Shown piece after piece: positions 51,368 to 58,182 of a stretch of DNA of 64,000 bases (position 1 is its first letter; each line of letters opens with the position of its first letter). The stretch comes from Camphora micrantha (taxonomy: Eukaryota > Streptophyta > Magnoliopsida > Laurales > Lauraceae): positions 11,374,875 through 11,438,874 of the forward strand of contig QPKB01000008.1 in NCBI GenBank assembly GCA_003546025.1, given 5' to 3'. The position numbers and the translations under genes are program-made. The notes beneath the pieces were generated by a model. That model was not told where the DNA came from, made no database searches, and worked only from the letters and a program-made list of their open reading frames with translations.

Positions 51368-54300
51368 ATTATTTTCTCTCTCTCCCTTCTCCTTGTCTCT
51401 CCCTCTCCCTCTTGCGGCAAATAGGGCAGCCCAGCGATTGCCGAGGGAGAGAGTGGGAGGAAGAGGGAGAGACAGGGAGAATGGAGACAGAGAAAACGGT
51501 GGGGGAGGGAGAGGGAGGACGAGAGAGGGAGGGAGGGAAAGGAGAGAGAGAAGGGGAGAGGAGAGGGATCATGGCCACCGCAGGTCCAGGCCGGAGTCGG
51601 AGGTGGGGGGGCGGGGGGGGGGGCGGCGGGGAGGGAGAGGGAGGAGGGTGGGTAAACAGTTAATGTCATGGGTTTTTTTTTTTTTTTTTTTTTTAATGGG
51701 TGTGTGGGAAGAGATAAATCATGTGTGCGAATATAACGACCCTATTAGTAATCTTCTCAAATCTTAGATATAATCTCTACAATGTCGTATAAATAAGAAA
51801 AGACACTTAGGGGCTAAGATTCCTAATCAAACTCGGAAACCAAACAAATTGGAAACTATCCGAATCACAAACTATAAATTAGAAAGTAATAACAATTAAT
51901 TAGAGAAATAAAATTAGAAAATCTCTAAACTTTCATAGGTTTCACACATGGATGTCACATCCATGCCTAACTCAACATGATATTGTTTGTTGTTGGCCCA
52001 CATGCATGTGCGAGGACTTCCCAAGTGGCCACCCATCATAGTATTGCACCCATCCAAGCACGCTTAACTTTGGAGATGTTATGGGATCCGGGGCCATACA
52101 ACTTTAAAACGCGTCATGTCAAGTTAAGACGGGGTTTGACTTATAAGCCCAGGGTCAAGACTTGGATATTTTTGATGTGGGACTTGGACAAACCCACATG
52201 GTGCTAGCCGTAGCACTCCACCCTTATCCTTGCGGATTCCCCTTTCTTGGATCACATGATCACTTGACCTAATCTTGCCTCAAGGGATTACCCAGGCGGA
52301 TTCAGGTTACACTCTCCCACGTCGGAAATAGAGGCATCCTCGGCTTTAATACCATTTGTCATAGGCCCGCCCAGCTCAGCATGATATTGTCTGCTTTGGC
52401 CCACGTGCACGCACAAGGACTTCCCAGGAGGTCACCTATCCTAGTACTGCTCTCGCCCGAGCACACTTAACTTCGAAGTTCTTATGCGATCCGGGGCTGC
52501 ACGACTTTAAAATGTGTCGTGTCGAGTTAAGACGGGATTTGACTTATAAGCCCAAGGTAGGACTTGGATATTTCCGATGTGAGACTTGGACAAAGCCTCA
52601 CGGTCACAGTGCTAAACATAGCACTCCACCCTTATCCCTGCGGATTCCCCTTTCTTGGCTCATAAGATCACTCGACTTGATCTTGCATTAAGGGATTACC
52701 CAGGGGGGTTGGGATCTCATAGTGGACCATGATTCTCCTTGCAATGGCTCATTAGCATTGCATCAGTGTTTCCACTTTCTAAAGGGTTGGGATGAAAACT
52801 TTCGCATCCCATTGCTCGTAGGAGAAAACTCCCCATCAGTCATATACCTAGCCTTGTGATTTACAATTTAAGAAGGTAACTTTATGAGAATGGCATGACA
52901 TATTGATAAAGGAGATTTGGGCAATAAGAAATATAAGTTTACCACCCATGGACCCAAAAGGCATGTTTTATGCGTTTAAAAGAAAAATAGATAAGCAAAT
53001 AAATTCCATTTTTCACAAGTTCTGATTATGCAGTTACAACAAGTATATACAATGAGAACTTTCTAACAGCGTGTTTGTTTGCAAAAGAGGAAAGTAAACG
53101 AAGGTTGAAATAAATCCAAACGGTTGGATTCTTAAACCCATGAGGTGTTTGTTTGCATTAGCCTAGAAAGTAAAGTAAATAGGTCTGCCTAGCTGGCAGT
53201 TACTCCAACTGACGCAACGTAGACCTCATGGCCACATGTGTAGGGCCCACATAGATTTAGGATTTATTTTTATGTCAATAGTTTCTTTAAATATTGTTAT
53301 TAGGATTAGATTTCCTATATTATTTTTATTAGATTTCTTAAGGCTTAAGTTTACTTTTACTATTTATATGACATTGTAGATAATTATTTCTCAGAGTTGT
53401 TGATTAATGAAATTGGGTTTTTTACTTTGGCAGGGACGACAGAGAGGGTTTGGGTGTAGCCGATGATCTCGGCAGGGATGGGGATGGTGCTTTCGTGGGA
53501 TGAGGATGACTGGTGATCAGGGAATGGAGATTGGGAAAGGCGATTAGGGTTTGGCAGTAGGTCGGTGGTGTAGGCAGTGGTATCCGCTGGTTGCGGAAAG
53601 TTTCGTGTGAAGATTGTGGGTTGTCGGGGATGAGAGCAGGGAAGGTACAGAGTGGATGGATGATGAGTAATAGTGGGGATAGGGGTAACACGCCTATGAT
53701 CGAGGGATCATTCGGCTCTGATACCAATTGATGCAGGCCCTAGGGTTAGGGCTTGCGGGAAAAGTGCTAAAAGCACAATGGGTGCCGAAGCACGTGTCCG
53801 AAGACACAATCAATCTCCGCAGAGATAATAAACGAGCACGCACCTCAATGGGAAAAACCCAATTTCATTAATCAACAACTCTGAGAAATAATTATCTACA
53901 ATGTCATATAAATAGTAAAAGTAAACTTAAGCCTTAAGAAACCTAATAAAACTAGGAAACTAAATAATATAGGAAATCTAATCCTAATAACAATATTTAA
54001 AGAAACTATTGACATAAAAATAAATCCTAAATCTATGTGGGCCCTACACATATGGCCATGAGGTCTACGTTGCGTCACCAACTCTACTTGTTCTCTCCCA
54101 CAATTACTTGGAGATACCATAATAAAGTGGGGTAGAGTAAGTCATTCCCCATTCTATCTATCCAATCAAATACAAATTTAAATCCTTTTACTTTACACTA
54201 ACCATCCAAACGCATAAAAAGTAATTCATCTACTAATTTATTTCAACCCACTCATCTTTAACTTTATCCTAATATAACATCCCACTCCTCTTCTATTCCT

Positions 54301-55203
54301 CCCCTAATGCAAACAAACAGGCCCTAAGGGATATTCACAACCTCCAAACTCTTGTGGCAACCAAAATTCGTATAAAAATCTAGTAAAGCTAACAATTAGC
54401 TGATGCCACTATTTACATCAGTGACAAGGCTTGTCAACTGGAAAGTTGTCAAGACCATTACCTCAATGTAAAAACTAAATGCCACCTTGGTAAGGATAAG
54501 AAGAACCCAGAACATTGTGTACCTGAAAACAGGAATAAGAGACTTTATCAGCGATACACAGATCATATTTCCATCCATGCTTACTGGTGCTAGTAAAGAT
54601 ATCCAGTTAACATTCCCATACTGTAAGCTTACTTGAAGAGAGAGAATGCACTTTCATGCATACCCCTTCCAACATAAAGACGAGGCTGCCATCATAAAAT
54701 AAACCGTGCTTCAGCTGACACCTTAGACTTAGACATGATAAGGTTATAACTAGAAATTGAACTGCTATATTGTTAAACATTAAGAGACCACATATATGTT
54801 CTGTAAGACACTACTCTGAATTAAAAAACAAAAAAGACTCAGTACTGATTTTCAAGTATTCAGCATACCTGAGACCACCACATCATGAATGTTATGATCC
54901 TGTAGTTTGACCTTTCAAGAAATCGTCTTAGGAAGGGAAAAAGAAATAACAAAGCGGCAAGCATGTTCGGTGAAAGGTATATAACTACAGCCAAAATATA
55001 TAATGATGGGGAACTCTGCCGATTCCCAATCCAGCTTTTGATGGTCTTTGCTAGTCCAGAAGGGCTCTCCCAAGTGTAAGCATAAGTTATAGGTAAAACG
55101 ATCACCCATGCAGCAGCTGAGGCAGCCTTTAAGATATATCTGAGCTGAATATGAATTGATGTACTCTTTCTTGCTTTCCAGTTGAGTACTATATCAAGGA
55201 TAG
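30976..55203 (-). CDS. CALS: Callose synthase (1,3-beta-glucan synthase, GT48), C-terminal 1,421 residues
   Basis: Twenty-eight exons on the - strand total 4,268 nt and leave one unbroken frame to the TAA at 30976-30978. The product is a multi-pass plasma-membrane enzyme that uses UDP-glucose to make callose at plasmodesmata, cell plates and wounds. The order of conserved blocks follows the CALS1/2/3 clade: LNWKAR at the N-side, MMWWSQPRLYVGRGMHES, FFPRAKNNIGVV, IRTLGMLRSRF, LLTVKESAMDVPSN, RGEGLQTIDMNQ, RFHYGHPDVFDR, EWQKIVDDWTDW and a C-terminus with RGLQISRILG. The first ~500 residues (Vta1-like and FKS1 regions) are absent. Introns hold many transposons. Odd points: LGGGKPEN instead of the usual LGEGKPEN, and two stopless introns of 99 and 93 bases. 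The paralogue within the clade is not assigned. Confidence 0.97.
33562..33654 (-). other. 93-base stopless intron
   Basis: A GT-AG intron (GTAAGATT...TTCTTCAG) between FSTL and VTVLTVYVFLY. Its length is divisible by three and it lacks stops in the coding frame, including a T-run (about 33574-33588) that would encode poly-Phe. Retention would add 31 residues. Confidence 0.85.
33885..33983 (-). other. 99-base GC-AG intron, or in-frame insertion
   Basis: Between EDIFA and GFNSTLREG, where callose synthases normally read EDIFAGFNSTL, there are 99 extra bases. They start GCACAG after GCAG and end ATGACAG before GTTTC. Excision as a GC-AG intron restores the family sequence exactly; no GT donor fits. 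If retained, it adds 33 residues without a stop. Confidence 0.8.
34184..34498. repeat. 179-base tandem duplication split by Copia-1
   Basis: Unit 1 spans 34184-34362 and unit 2 begins at 34363. They share AATATCCACAGAA, CCTAATTGGGAATTGATC and GGTTCAATCCAATGGCA. Unit 2 breaks at 34498 and continues after the transposon at 40053-40110, where CTCATCACCCAT and ATTCACCACCTAA match unit 1. This proves the insertion came after the duplication. Confidence 0.85.
34499..34926 (+). repeat. Copia-1 5' LTR with altered U3
   Basis: Shares with the 3' LTR the start (CACAAACAAAGCAGCA, AGAAGGCCCATGACCAAGAGG-type) and everything from TATATTCTTTCC to the end (GATCCTTACA), including AGCAACAGTCGATCCTCCC and a long (CT)n run at about 34837-34883. 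Between them, 34565-34704 is unrelated to the 3' LTR and matches a PPR protein gene (see separate entry). It is 428 bp, against 360 bp for the 3' LTR. Confidence 0.9.
34565..34704 (-). pseudogene. PPR protein gene fragment inside an LTR
   Basis: The - strand reads 47 uninterrupted codons including NQIHSQMIVSGF, DTFAANRLLKFS and LDYSHRLLN. Plant pentatricopeptide-repeat proteins of the PLS class commonly open with a LKQIHAQMIVSG-type helix followed by (F)AASRLLKFC and LDYA. The match is specific enough to call a captured exon fragment. No start, stop or further repeats are present. It replaces about 85 bases of U3 seen in the 3' LTR. Confidence 0.8.
34927..34939 (+). other. Copia-1 primer-binding site
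   Basis: TGGTATCAGAGCC lies directly after the 5' LTR end ...TTACA. It complements the 3' end of initiator tRNA-Met, the usual primer of plant Copia elements. Confidence 0.95.
35474..36520 (+). pseudogene. Copia-1 gag
   Basis: The frame opens with MDKVDVISIKINGTNY and continues through a UBN2/retrotran-gag domain. A TGA at 36011-36013 interrupts it, and the same frame resumes at once. Two CCHC zinc knuckles follow (CFECKRYGHVTRDC near 36199 and CNYCKHNGHVISNC near 36259). The single in-frame stop and later frame loss mean no full gag-pol is made. Confidence 0.9.
36521..37600 (+). pseudogene. Copia-1 protease and integrase remnants
   Basis: In a shifted frame, YFLDSGASNQMTS (near 36560) is the aspartic protease motif of Copia. 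It is followed by a GAG-pre-integrase segment with WHKRLGHLN (near 36958) and a CESCCLSK zinc motif. The integrase core is fragmentary: a TDSGGEYTS-like trace near 37330, then a direct jump to the segment CMFLGYSDEHKGFQCYD at 37443. About 250 residues of integrase are missing. Confidence 0.85.
37780..39690 (+). pseudogene. Copia-1 reverse transcriptase and RNase H remnants
   Basis: RT traces include KYKARPVAQGYKQE-like text near 38015, MDVKKASLHGDLKE (38118), KSLYGLKA (38227) and LIYVDNMIISG (38370), where Asn replaces the second catalytic Asp of YVDD. RNase H begins DWAGCPDTCRSTTG near 38895, breaks at the TRIM (38944-39271), and resumes with SSSEAEYRSISSAYSEVIWL (39330) to TKHIEIDY. Several stops and shifts. 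Confidence 0.88.
38944..39271 (+). mobile_element. 328-bp TRIM inside Copia-1
   Basis: Two LTRs of 117 and 118 bp (38944-39060 and 39154-39271) start TGTTGG and end TTCTTACA. The target duplication GCATG is perfect (38939-38943 and 39272-39276). A primer-binding site TGGTCTCAGAGC follows the first LTR, and a polypurine tract GTGAGGGGGAG precedes the second. The interior is only 93 bp, so the element is non-autonomous. The two LTRs differ by roughly a dozen changes, so it is not very young. Confidence 0.95.
39681..40052 (+). repeat. Copia-1 polypurine tract and 3' LTR
   Basis: TTTGAGGGGGGG (39681-39692) is the plus-strand priming tract. The LTR from about 39693 keeps the ordinary U3, with CGTGGCCACACCCACGTGTGG (an imperfect palindrome with a G-box-like CACGTG) that the 5' LTR lacks. 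It contains a (CT)n run at 39980-40008 and ends GATCCTTACA at 40052. Confidence 0.92.
41978..42659 (-). CDS. CALS: Callose synthase exons: start of glucan synthase domain
   Basis: Exons 42659-42540, 42322-42204 and 42061-41978. They encode VIYRIKLPGPAILGGGKPEN, HAIIFTRGEGLQTIDMNQ, DNYMEEAFKMRNLLQEFLKE, ILGLREHIFTG and SSLAWFMSNQETSFVTIGQR. These are hallmarks of the GT48 glucan synthase domain. The third position of the normally conserved GEGKPEN motif is Gly here (codon GGG at about 42616-42618). The next intron (41977-34097) carries Copia-1. Confidence 0.95.
43000..44700. repeat. Unclassified LTR-like sequence with palindromic GGTCRACC motifs
   Basis: The stretch has the look of a plant LTR: a CCTATAAAACTAGCC TATA-like site at about 43274, a pyrimidine-rich leader after it and no coding frame. 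From 43975 to 44210 the motif CGGT(C/T)(A/G)ACC(G/A)TGA recurs at least seven times on both strands, several times as a perfect core palindrome (GGTCGACC, GGTTAACC). No second LTR, PBS or target duplication was found, so the class is open. Confidence 0.35.
45033..45348 (+). mobile_element. Copia LTR remnant with primer-binding site
   Basis: The LTR runs from TGTTAACAAAGG (45033) to GAAATTGACA (45336), with CTATATAGAAATAG- and CTATATAAGAAG-type TATA boxes. It is followed by AGGTATCAGAGC, an initiator tRNA-Met binding site. No gag or pol follows, so only the 5' end remains. Confidence 0.75.
45777..50352 (-). CDS. CALS: Callose synthase exons: cytosolic region N-side
   Basis: Sixteen exons: 50352-50271, 50152-50103, 49994-49908, 49434-49300, 49157-49063, 48869-48785, 48707-48547, 48409-48286, 48157-48057, 47978-47834, 47743-47592, 46871-46762, 46635-46510, 46383-46315, 46206-46017 and 45933-45777. 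All borders are GT-AG and every junction keeps the frame. Blocks include IKPLVGPTK, NFQWHEFFPR, VVIALWAP, YWSDQDLTLTQWPPFLLASK, LYDHFIKLIEYL, AMDVPSNLEARRRISFF, PDEWNNFLERM, ELRLW-like KLRLWASYRGQTL and SCQQYGIHKRSGDARAQD. This region carries regulatory and catalytic cytosolic sequence of GT48 enzymes. Confidence 0.95.
48161..48229. repeat. 33-base tandem duplication in callose synthase intron
   Basis: AACAAAGAAATAAGGATGC and TGTTCATGAAAA occur twice in tandem just upstream (coding sense) of the LQNNPEDRD exon, within the intron's 3' end region. The acceptor at 48158-48160 abuts it. Confidence 0.85.
49995..50102 (-). repeat. 108-base callose synthase intron dominated by (CT)28
   Basis: The intron between VVIALWAPIIL and VYFLDTQ starts GTGTGC and enters a CT run in the coding sense (window GA run 50041-50096, 56 bases) within six bases. 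It ends GATTTCCAG. More than half of the intron is microsatellite, placed at the donor. Confidence 0.92.
51019..51952 (-). repeat. Old LTR copy interrupted by a hairpin element
   Basis: CCTAGGGTTAGGG...TCTCCGCA...ACGCACCTCAA (51019-51095) and ATCTCTACAATGTCGTATAAA (51770-51790) align in order with the LTR at 53732-54077. That LTR has CCTAGGGTTAGGGC, TCTCCGCAGAG, CGCACCTCAATGGG and ATCTACAATGTCATATAAA. The copy is diverged and split by 51131-51743; its U3 end seems lost or fused to the Cassandra border. Confidence 0.65.
51131..51743. mobile_element. 613-bp long-hairpin MITE or foldback element
   Basis: The ends are AGGGACG...GCACACAAGATTTATCTC and, inverted, AGGGTCG...GCACACATGATTTATCTC. The inverted match continues through most of the unit: CTCCGGC(C)TGGACC(G/T)GC(A/G)G and GATCCCTCTCCTC on the left (about 51255-51310) pair with complementary text at 51560-51605. 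The left arm is a pyrimidine tract with (CT)n at 51310-51365 and the right arm a purine tract. Long open frames of 205, 184 and 138 codons arise from this composition and are not genes. Confidence 0.85.
51953..52719 (-). mobile_element. Cassandra TRIM retrotransposon
   Basis: Direct LTRs at 51953-52311 and 52357-52719 (359 and 363 bp) surround a 45-bp interior. On the window strand each LTR contains a segment complementary to plant 5S rRNA: 52410-52494, with CTTCCCAGGAGGTCACCTAT, TAGTACTGCTCTCGCCCGAG and ACTTAACTTCG; the left copy at 52008-52092 is more diverged. LTRs with 5S-derived promoters define Cassandra. The complement of AATACCATTTGTCA gives a primer-binding site TGGTATTAAAG, so the element lies on the - strand with callose synthase. 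No target duplication was confirmed. Confidence 0.93.
52410..52494 (-). promoter_or_regulatory. 5S-rRNA-like segment in Cassandra 5' LTR
   Basis: About 85 bases closely match the complement of plant 5S rRNA, including the A-box to C-box internal promoter region for RNA polymerase III. It is not a 5S gene: its ends lack the mature termini and it sits inside an LTR. In known Cassandra elements this region folds like 5S RNA and can drive transcription; that is family knowledge. Confidence 0.85.
53067..54324. mobile_element. Tourist-like MITE hosting an inverted-LTR element
   Basis: Ends read CAGCGTGTTTGTTTGC and GCAAACAAACAGGCCC, flanked by TAA at 53064-53066 and 54325-54327. GGTTGAAATAAAT-type text occurs inverted on both sides. 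The centre (53210-54077) is a separate later insertion. A second GTGTTTGTTTGCATTAG near 53150 means the left border could lie there instead. Confidence 0.5.
53210..54077 (-). mobile_element. 868-bp retroelement with LTRs in opposite orientation
   Basis: The right LTR (54077 down to 53732, read on the - strand) starts TGACGCAACG, ends GGCCTGCA and is followed by a primer-binding site TGGTATCAGAGCC (53726-53714). About 300 bases of leader with a short gag-like start (MVSEPNDPS) run to 53421. Then the first ~211 bases of the same LTR return in reverse at 53210-53420, so both outer ends are the U3 start. The perfect target duplication CCAAC (53205-53209 and 54078-54082) shows that the whole unit was integrated as it stands. 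Confidence 0.85.
54462..55203 (-). CDS. CALS: Callose synthase exons: transmembrane block before the loop
   Basis: Exons 55203-54869, 54685-54633 and 54522-54462. They encode ILDIVLNWKAR, a series of hydrophobic helices, SPNMLAALLFLFPFLRRFLE and RLYVGRGMHESAFSLFK, then YTMFWVLLILTKVAFSFYIE. This is the N-side membrane cluster that precedes the large cytosolic catalytic loop. The first exon starts with two bases of a split Ala codon, so at least one more exon must exist upstream. None was found in 55.2-64 kb. Confidence 0.93.
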
Positions 55204-55800
55204 CTGCAAAAAATGCAACAAAGAATAATGAATAATCTTTCAAAGCAGTGAGGAATTATAGGATCCTGTACTTCAGCAAGTTTTAGAGCGCCGAGGCACC
55301 CAATAACATACACGATAGCCCTATGGACTTCTTTCTAGACTGTTAATCTGAAGCAGCCTCAGAGGACGAACATTCCAGAAAAAATTACCCCAAATTGGCC
55401 AAACCTAACCATTAAAATTTTACCCCTATATCCATTAGCTAAAGCCAATGGTTTTTTCCCAACGTTTTTCCTAGTCCCAACATTTTATAGGTCATGGATC
55501 AAAGACTTGAGTGTTCAACCAAAATGAATCTGAGCAAATAGTTCAACAATGCTGGGCCATCAGATGCATGTGTAGATCATTGGGAAGGCCAGTTTGTATA
55601 CAGAATTATGTCCCTCAGCAGCTGTATACTTACAAAGCTGTAAAATTGCCAAGAAGTGTAATAATATTTTGTCAATAAAGAAATCCGATAGCACGGTATA
55701 AATAATAAGCCAATTTACAATATTAACTAATAAAGATTGCACTGTAATGAGTAAATAATAAAGATGGACTGCTGACAAGAGCCTGTACCACCACTGGAAG

Positions 55801-56467
55801 TGTAAGGACCCGCCCCTAGATATTATTTTAAATAATTTTATAAATTAAATAATGAATGTGTAGAATTCGACCACTTTGAATTATGGAACAATCAATGCTC
55901 AATTAGGGGAAATTGACTCACATTTGAACAATTAGGGGACAATTAGGGTACAAACTTGATTTATGGAAAATTCGGCAATTATAGGGACCTATTTGTAATT
56001 TTTGGAAACTATAAGTGTATTTTTCGCAATTTCAAAAATATGTCAATATGGGGCTCGTTGGGTTGAGAATAATTAATTATGCAACTTTTATAAAAGACGC
56101 GAAACCATCCAAAGTCAATTTGGTACCTCGTTGAGAAACTAGTAAATGTAACCCATTTTAGCTGAGAAGATACCTCTGTAGTAGGGACCACTGGAAACCA
56201 ATGGATAGGACACCACGAATTAGGAAGAAAGCTTTGATTAAGATTAGAGGACCCTAATCAAGACTTTGGATTCAATTAGAATTAGAATGAGGGCTTAGAT
56301 CTAGAGTTCTAAAGTAACTCAAACTAGGACCTACCTAAATTCATTAAAACGAGGTTTGGCAGTCCCCTCTCCCCTCTCCAAGCTCGGTTCTCTCTCTCTC
56401 TCTCTTCCTCCTTCTCTAGGTAAGCGTGCACTCTCTCTCTCTCTATATATATATATCTATATATATA
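55801..56467 (+). repeat. Possible 5' border of a long LTR
   Basis: TGTAAGGACCCGCCCCTAG at 55801 has the form of a plant LTR start. Sequence to 56440 carries a pyrimidine-rich (CT)n leader typical of LTRs, and the text continues after the MITE nest near 58511. The right end, a primer site and a target duplication were not found, so this rests on the look of the start alone. Confidence 0.3.
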
Positions 56468-56682
56468 GGGAGGTGCTCCTATGAGAGGATCTCTCGCCTT
56501 ACTATGAGAGATAAGGTGGGGGCCCTCACATCCATATCCAATGTCAACAACTTAAATGTGAGGGCCCCCACCTTTATCTCTCATAGTAAGGCGAGAGATG
56601 CTCTCATAGGTGTTAAACAAGGTCCAGGCCCATAATTAGATCCAGTCCAGCATGATCCAGTCCAGCATGATTGTCTTGCATG

Positions 56683-57091
56683 GACGCTGTGGGCGGCGGC
56701 GACATTCAGAGATGATATGTCCCGACTTTTTACAATAACTGCAGACCTTCTGTTTACATTGAGTAGCAATGTGCCCGAATTTCTGACAACTGTAACATTG
56801 CGTTTTGCTCAAGTCTCGAGTCTGAGGCTGAGAAGCCTTAGTTGCCGAGAATGCGACTAAATAGGTCTCAGTCTTTTGAGACATATGGGCTGAGGTCGCA
56901 ATGCGCTGTTCTTCGCGGAAGAGTTCATTCAAGCATACATTCAATGAAGGTAAAGGTGTCCGATTCATCAGGGCAGAGCGGACACTTTCATATTCAGTCT
57001 GTAACTTCATCAAAAATTGATCTCGCTGACTAGAGGCTGTACCAATCCTCGAACCCAAGAGGTCTTGCATAGACGCCCAATCATGCAACCA
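56683..57091 (-). pseudogene. Copia-2 gag fragment, inverted
   Basis: The - strand frame carries FLMKLQTEYESVRSALMNR then two CCHC knuckles, CYSCQKFGHIATQC and CSYCKKSGHIISEC. It is thus the C-terminal half of gag, open but opposite in direction to the adjoining RT. The right junction at 57091/57092 is abrupt, within GGTCTGAAGCAAGCCCC. Confidence 0.9.
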
Positions 57092-58182
57092 AGGTCTGAA
57101 GCAAGCCCCTCGAGCATGGTTTGCAAAATTTCAAGATGCCCTTCTCCGCTTGGATTTTCATCCTAGCCAGTATGATCCTTCCATGTTCTTACATCATGCT
57201 CCGTCTGGGATTACTGTGCTATTGGTTTACGTTGATGACATTGTCATTACTGGTCCTAATGCAAAAATGATTCAGGAACTCCAAGCTTCTCTTCGTCAGA
57301 CATTTCACATGAAGGATCTCGGCCCTTTACACTATTTCCTCGGTCTTGAAATTCATCAATCGCCTAAAGGAATAGTTCTCAATCAGCACAAATACACGGT
57401 TGACCTCATTGACTTGGCTGGGCTAGCTTCTTCCGCTCCAGTAGATACGCCAATCGAACTGAATGTCAAACTCAGTAAAGAGGAGGGTGACCTTCTTTCA
57501 GATCCTACCGCATATCGCCGGTTAGTGGGTAGCTTGATCTACCTCACGATCACCTGTCCCGATATCTCATTTGCAGTTAACCTAATGAGTCAGTTCATGA
57601 CTGCTCCTCGTCACCTTCATCTGGCGGCTGTTCGTCGCATCATTCGGTACCTTATTCGCACATCGACTCGCGGGTTGTTTTTTCCATCAAACAATCCTCT
57701 TTCACTCAGAGCTTATTCAGATGCTGATTGGGCTGGTTGTCCGGATACTCGCAGATCGACAATAGGGTGGTGCATGTTTTTGGGTAATAGTTTGATTTCC
57801 TGGAAATGCAAGAAACATGACTGTTTCCAAATCTTCTACCGAGGCTGAGTACCGAGCTATGTCTGCTGCGTGCTCCGAAATCCTTGGGCTCCGAGGTCTG
57901 CTCTCCGACATTGGATTTCCCGCAGAAGGCGCTACCCCTCTCTATGCAAATAATACAAATGCAATTCGGATTACTGAAAATCCGATTTTTCATGAACACA
58001 CTAAACACATCGAGGTTGATTGTCACTTTATCCGTGATAAACTTAAACGTGATGTCATCCGCCTACCGCATGTCTCCACTGAACTTCAAATTGCTGATAT
58101 TCTCACCAAAGGTCTTCCACGACCACGCCATCAGTTCTTGGTTGACAAATTGATGCTTGTTGATTCACCCACATCAATTTGA
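57092..58182 (+). pseudogene. Copia-2 reverse transcriptase C-half and RNase H
   Basis: GLKQAPRAWF opens at about 57092, then LLVYVDDIVITG (YVDD intact), MKDLGPLHYFLGLEI, DWAGCPDTRRSTIGWCMFLG. The frame shifts near 57815 and continues as SKSSTEAEYRAMSAACSEI, TKHIEVDCHFIRD and DILTKGLP to 58182. One frameshift and no N-terminal RT fingers. Confidence 0.92.

Larger units (their letters stand above)
50353..54461 (-). other. 4.1-kb callose synthase intron with nested insertions
   Basis: GT-AG intron between FYIE and IKPLVGP codons. In window order it holds about 0.65 kb of plain sequence, an old LTR copy (51019-51952) with a 613-bp hairpin in it, Cassandra (51953-52719), about 0.35 kb of plain sequence, and a MITE-like unit (53067-54324) that encloses the inverted-LTR element. 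Confidence 0.85.

Noticed and set aside
51046..51767. Open frames of 205, 184 and 138 codons on both strands
   Set aside because: They read through CT/GA and G-rich arms of the hairpin and encode Ser-Leu, Arg-Glu and Gly repeats; opposite strands are open together because of composition.
52008..52494. 5S rRNA genes
   Set aside because: Two 5S-like segments are part of Cassandra LTRs and lack true 5S ends.
55560..55778. Hydrophobic - strand frame as an upstream callose synthase exon
   Set aside because: It does not match the family's upstream membrane segment and lacks suitable splice sites in the needed phase.
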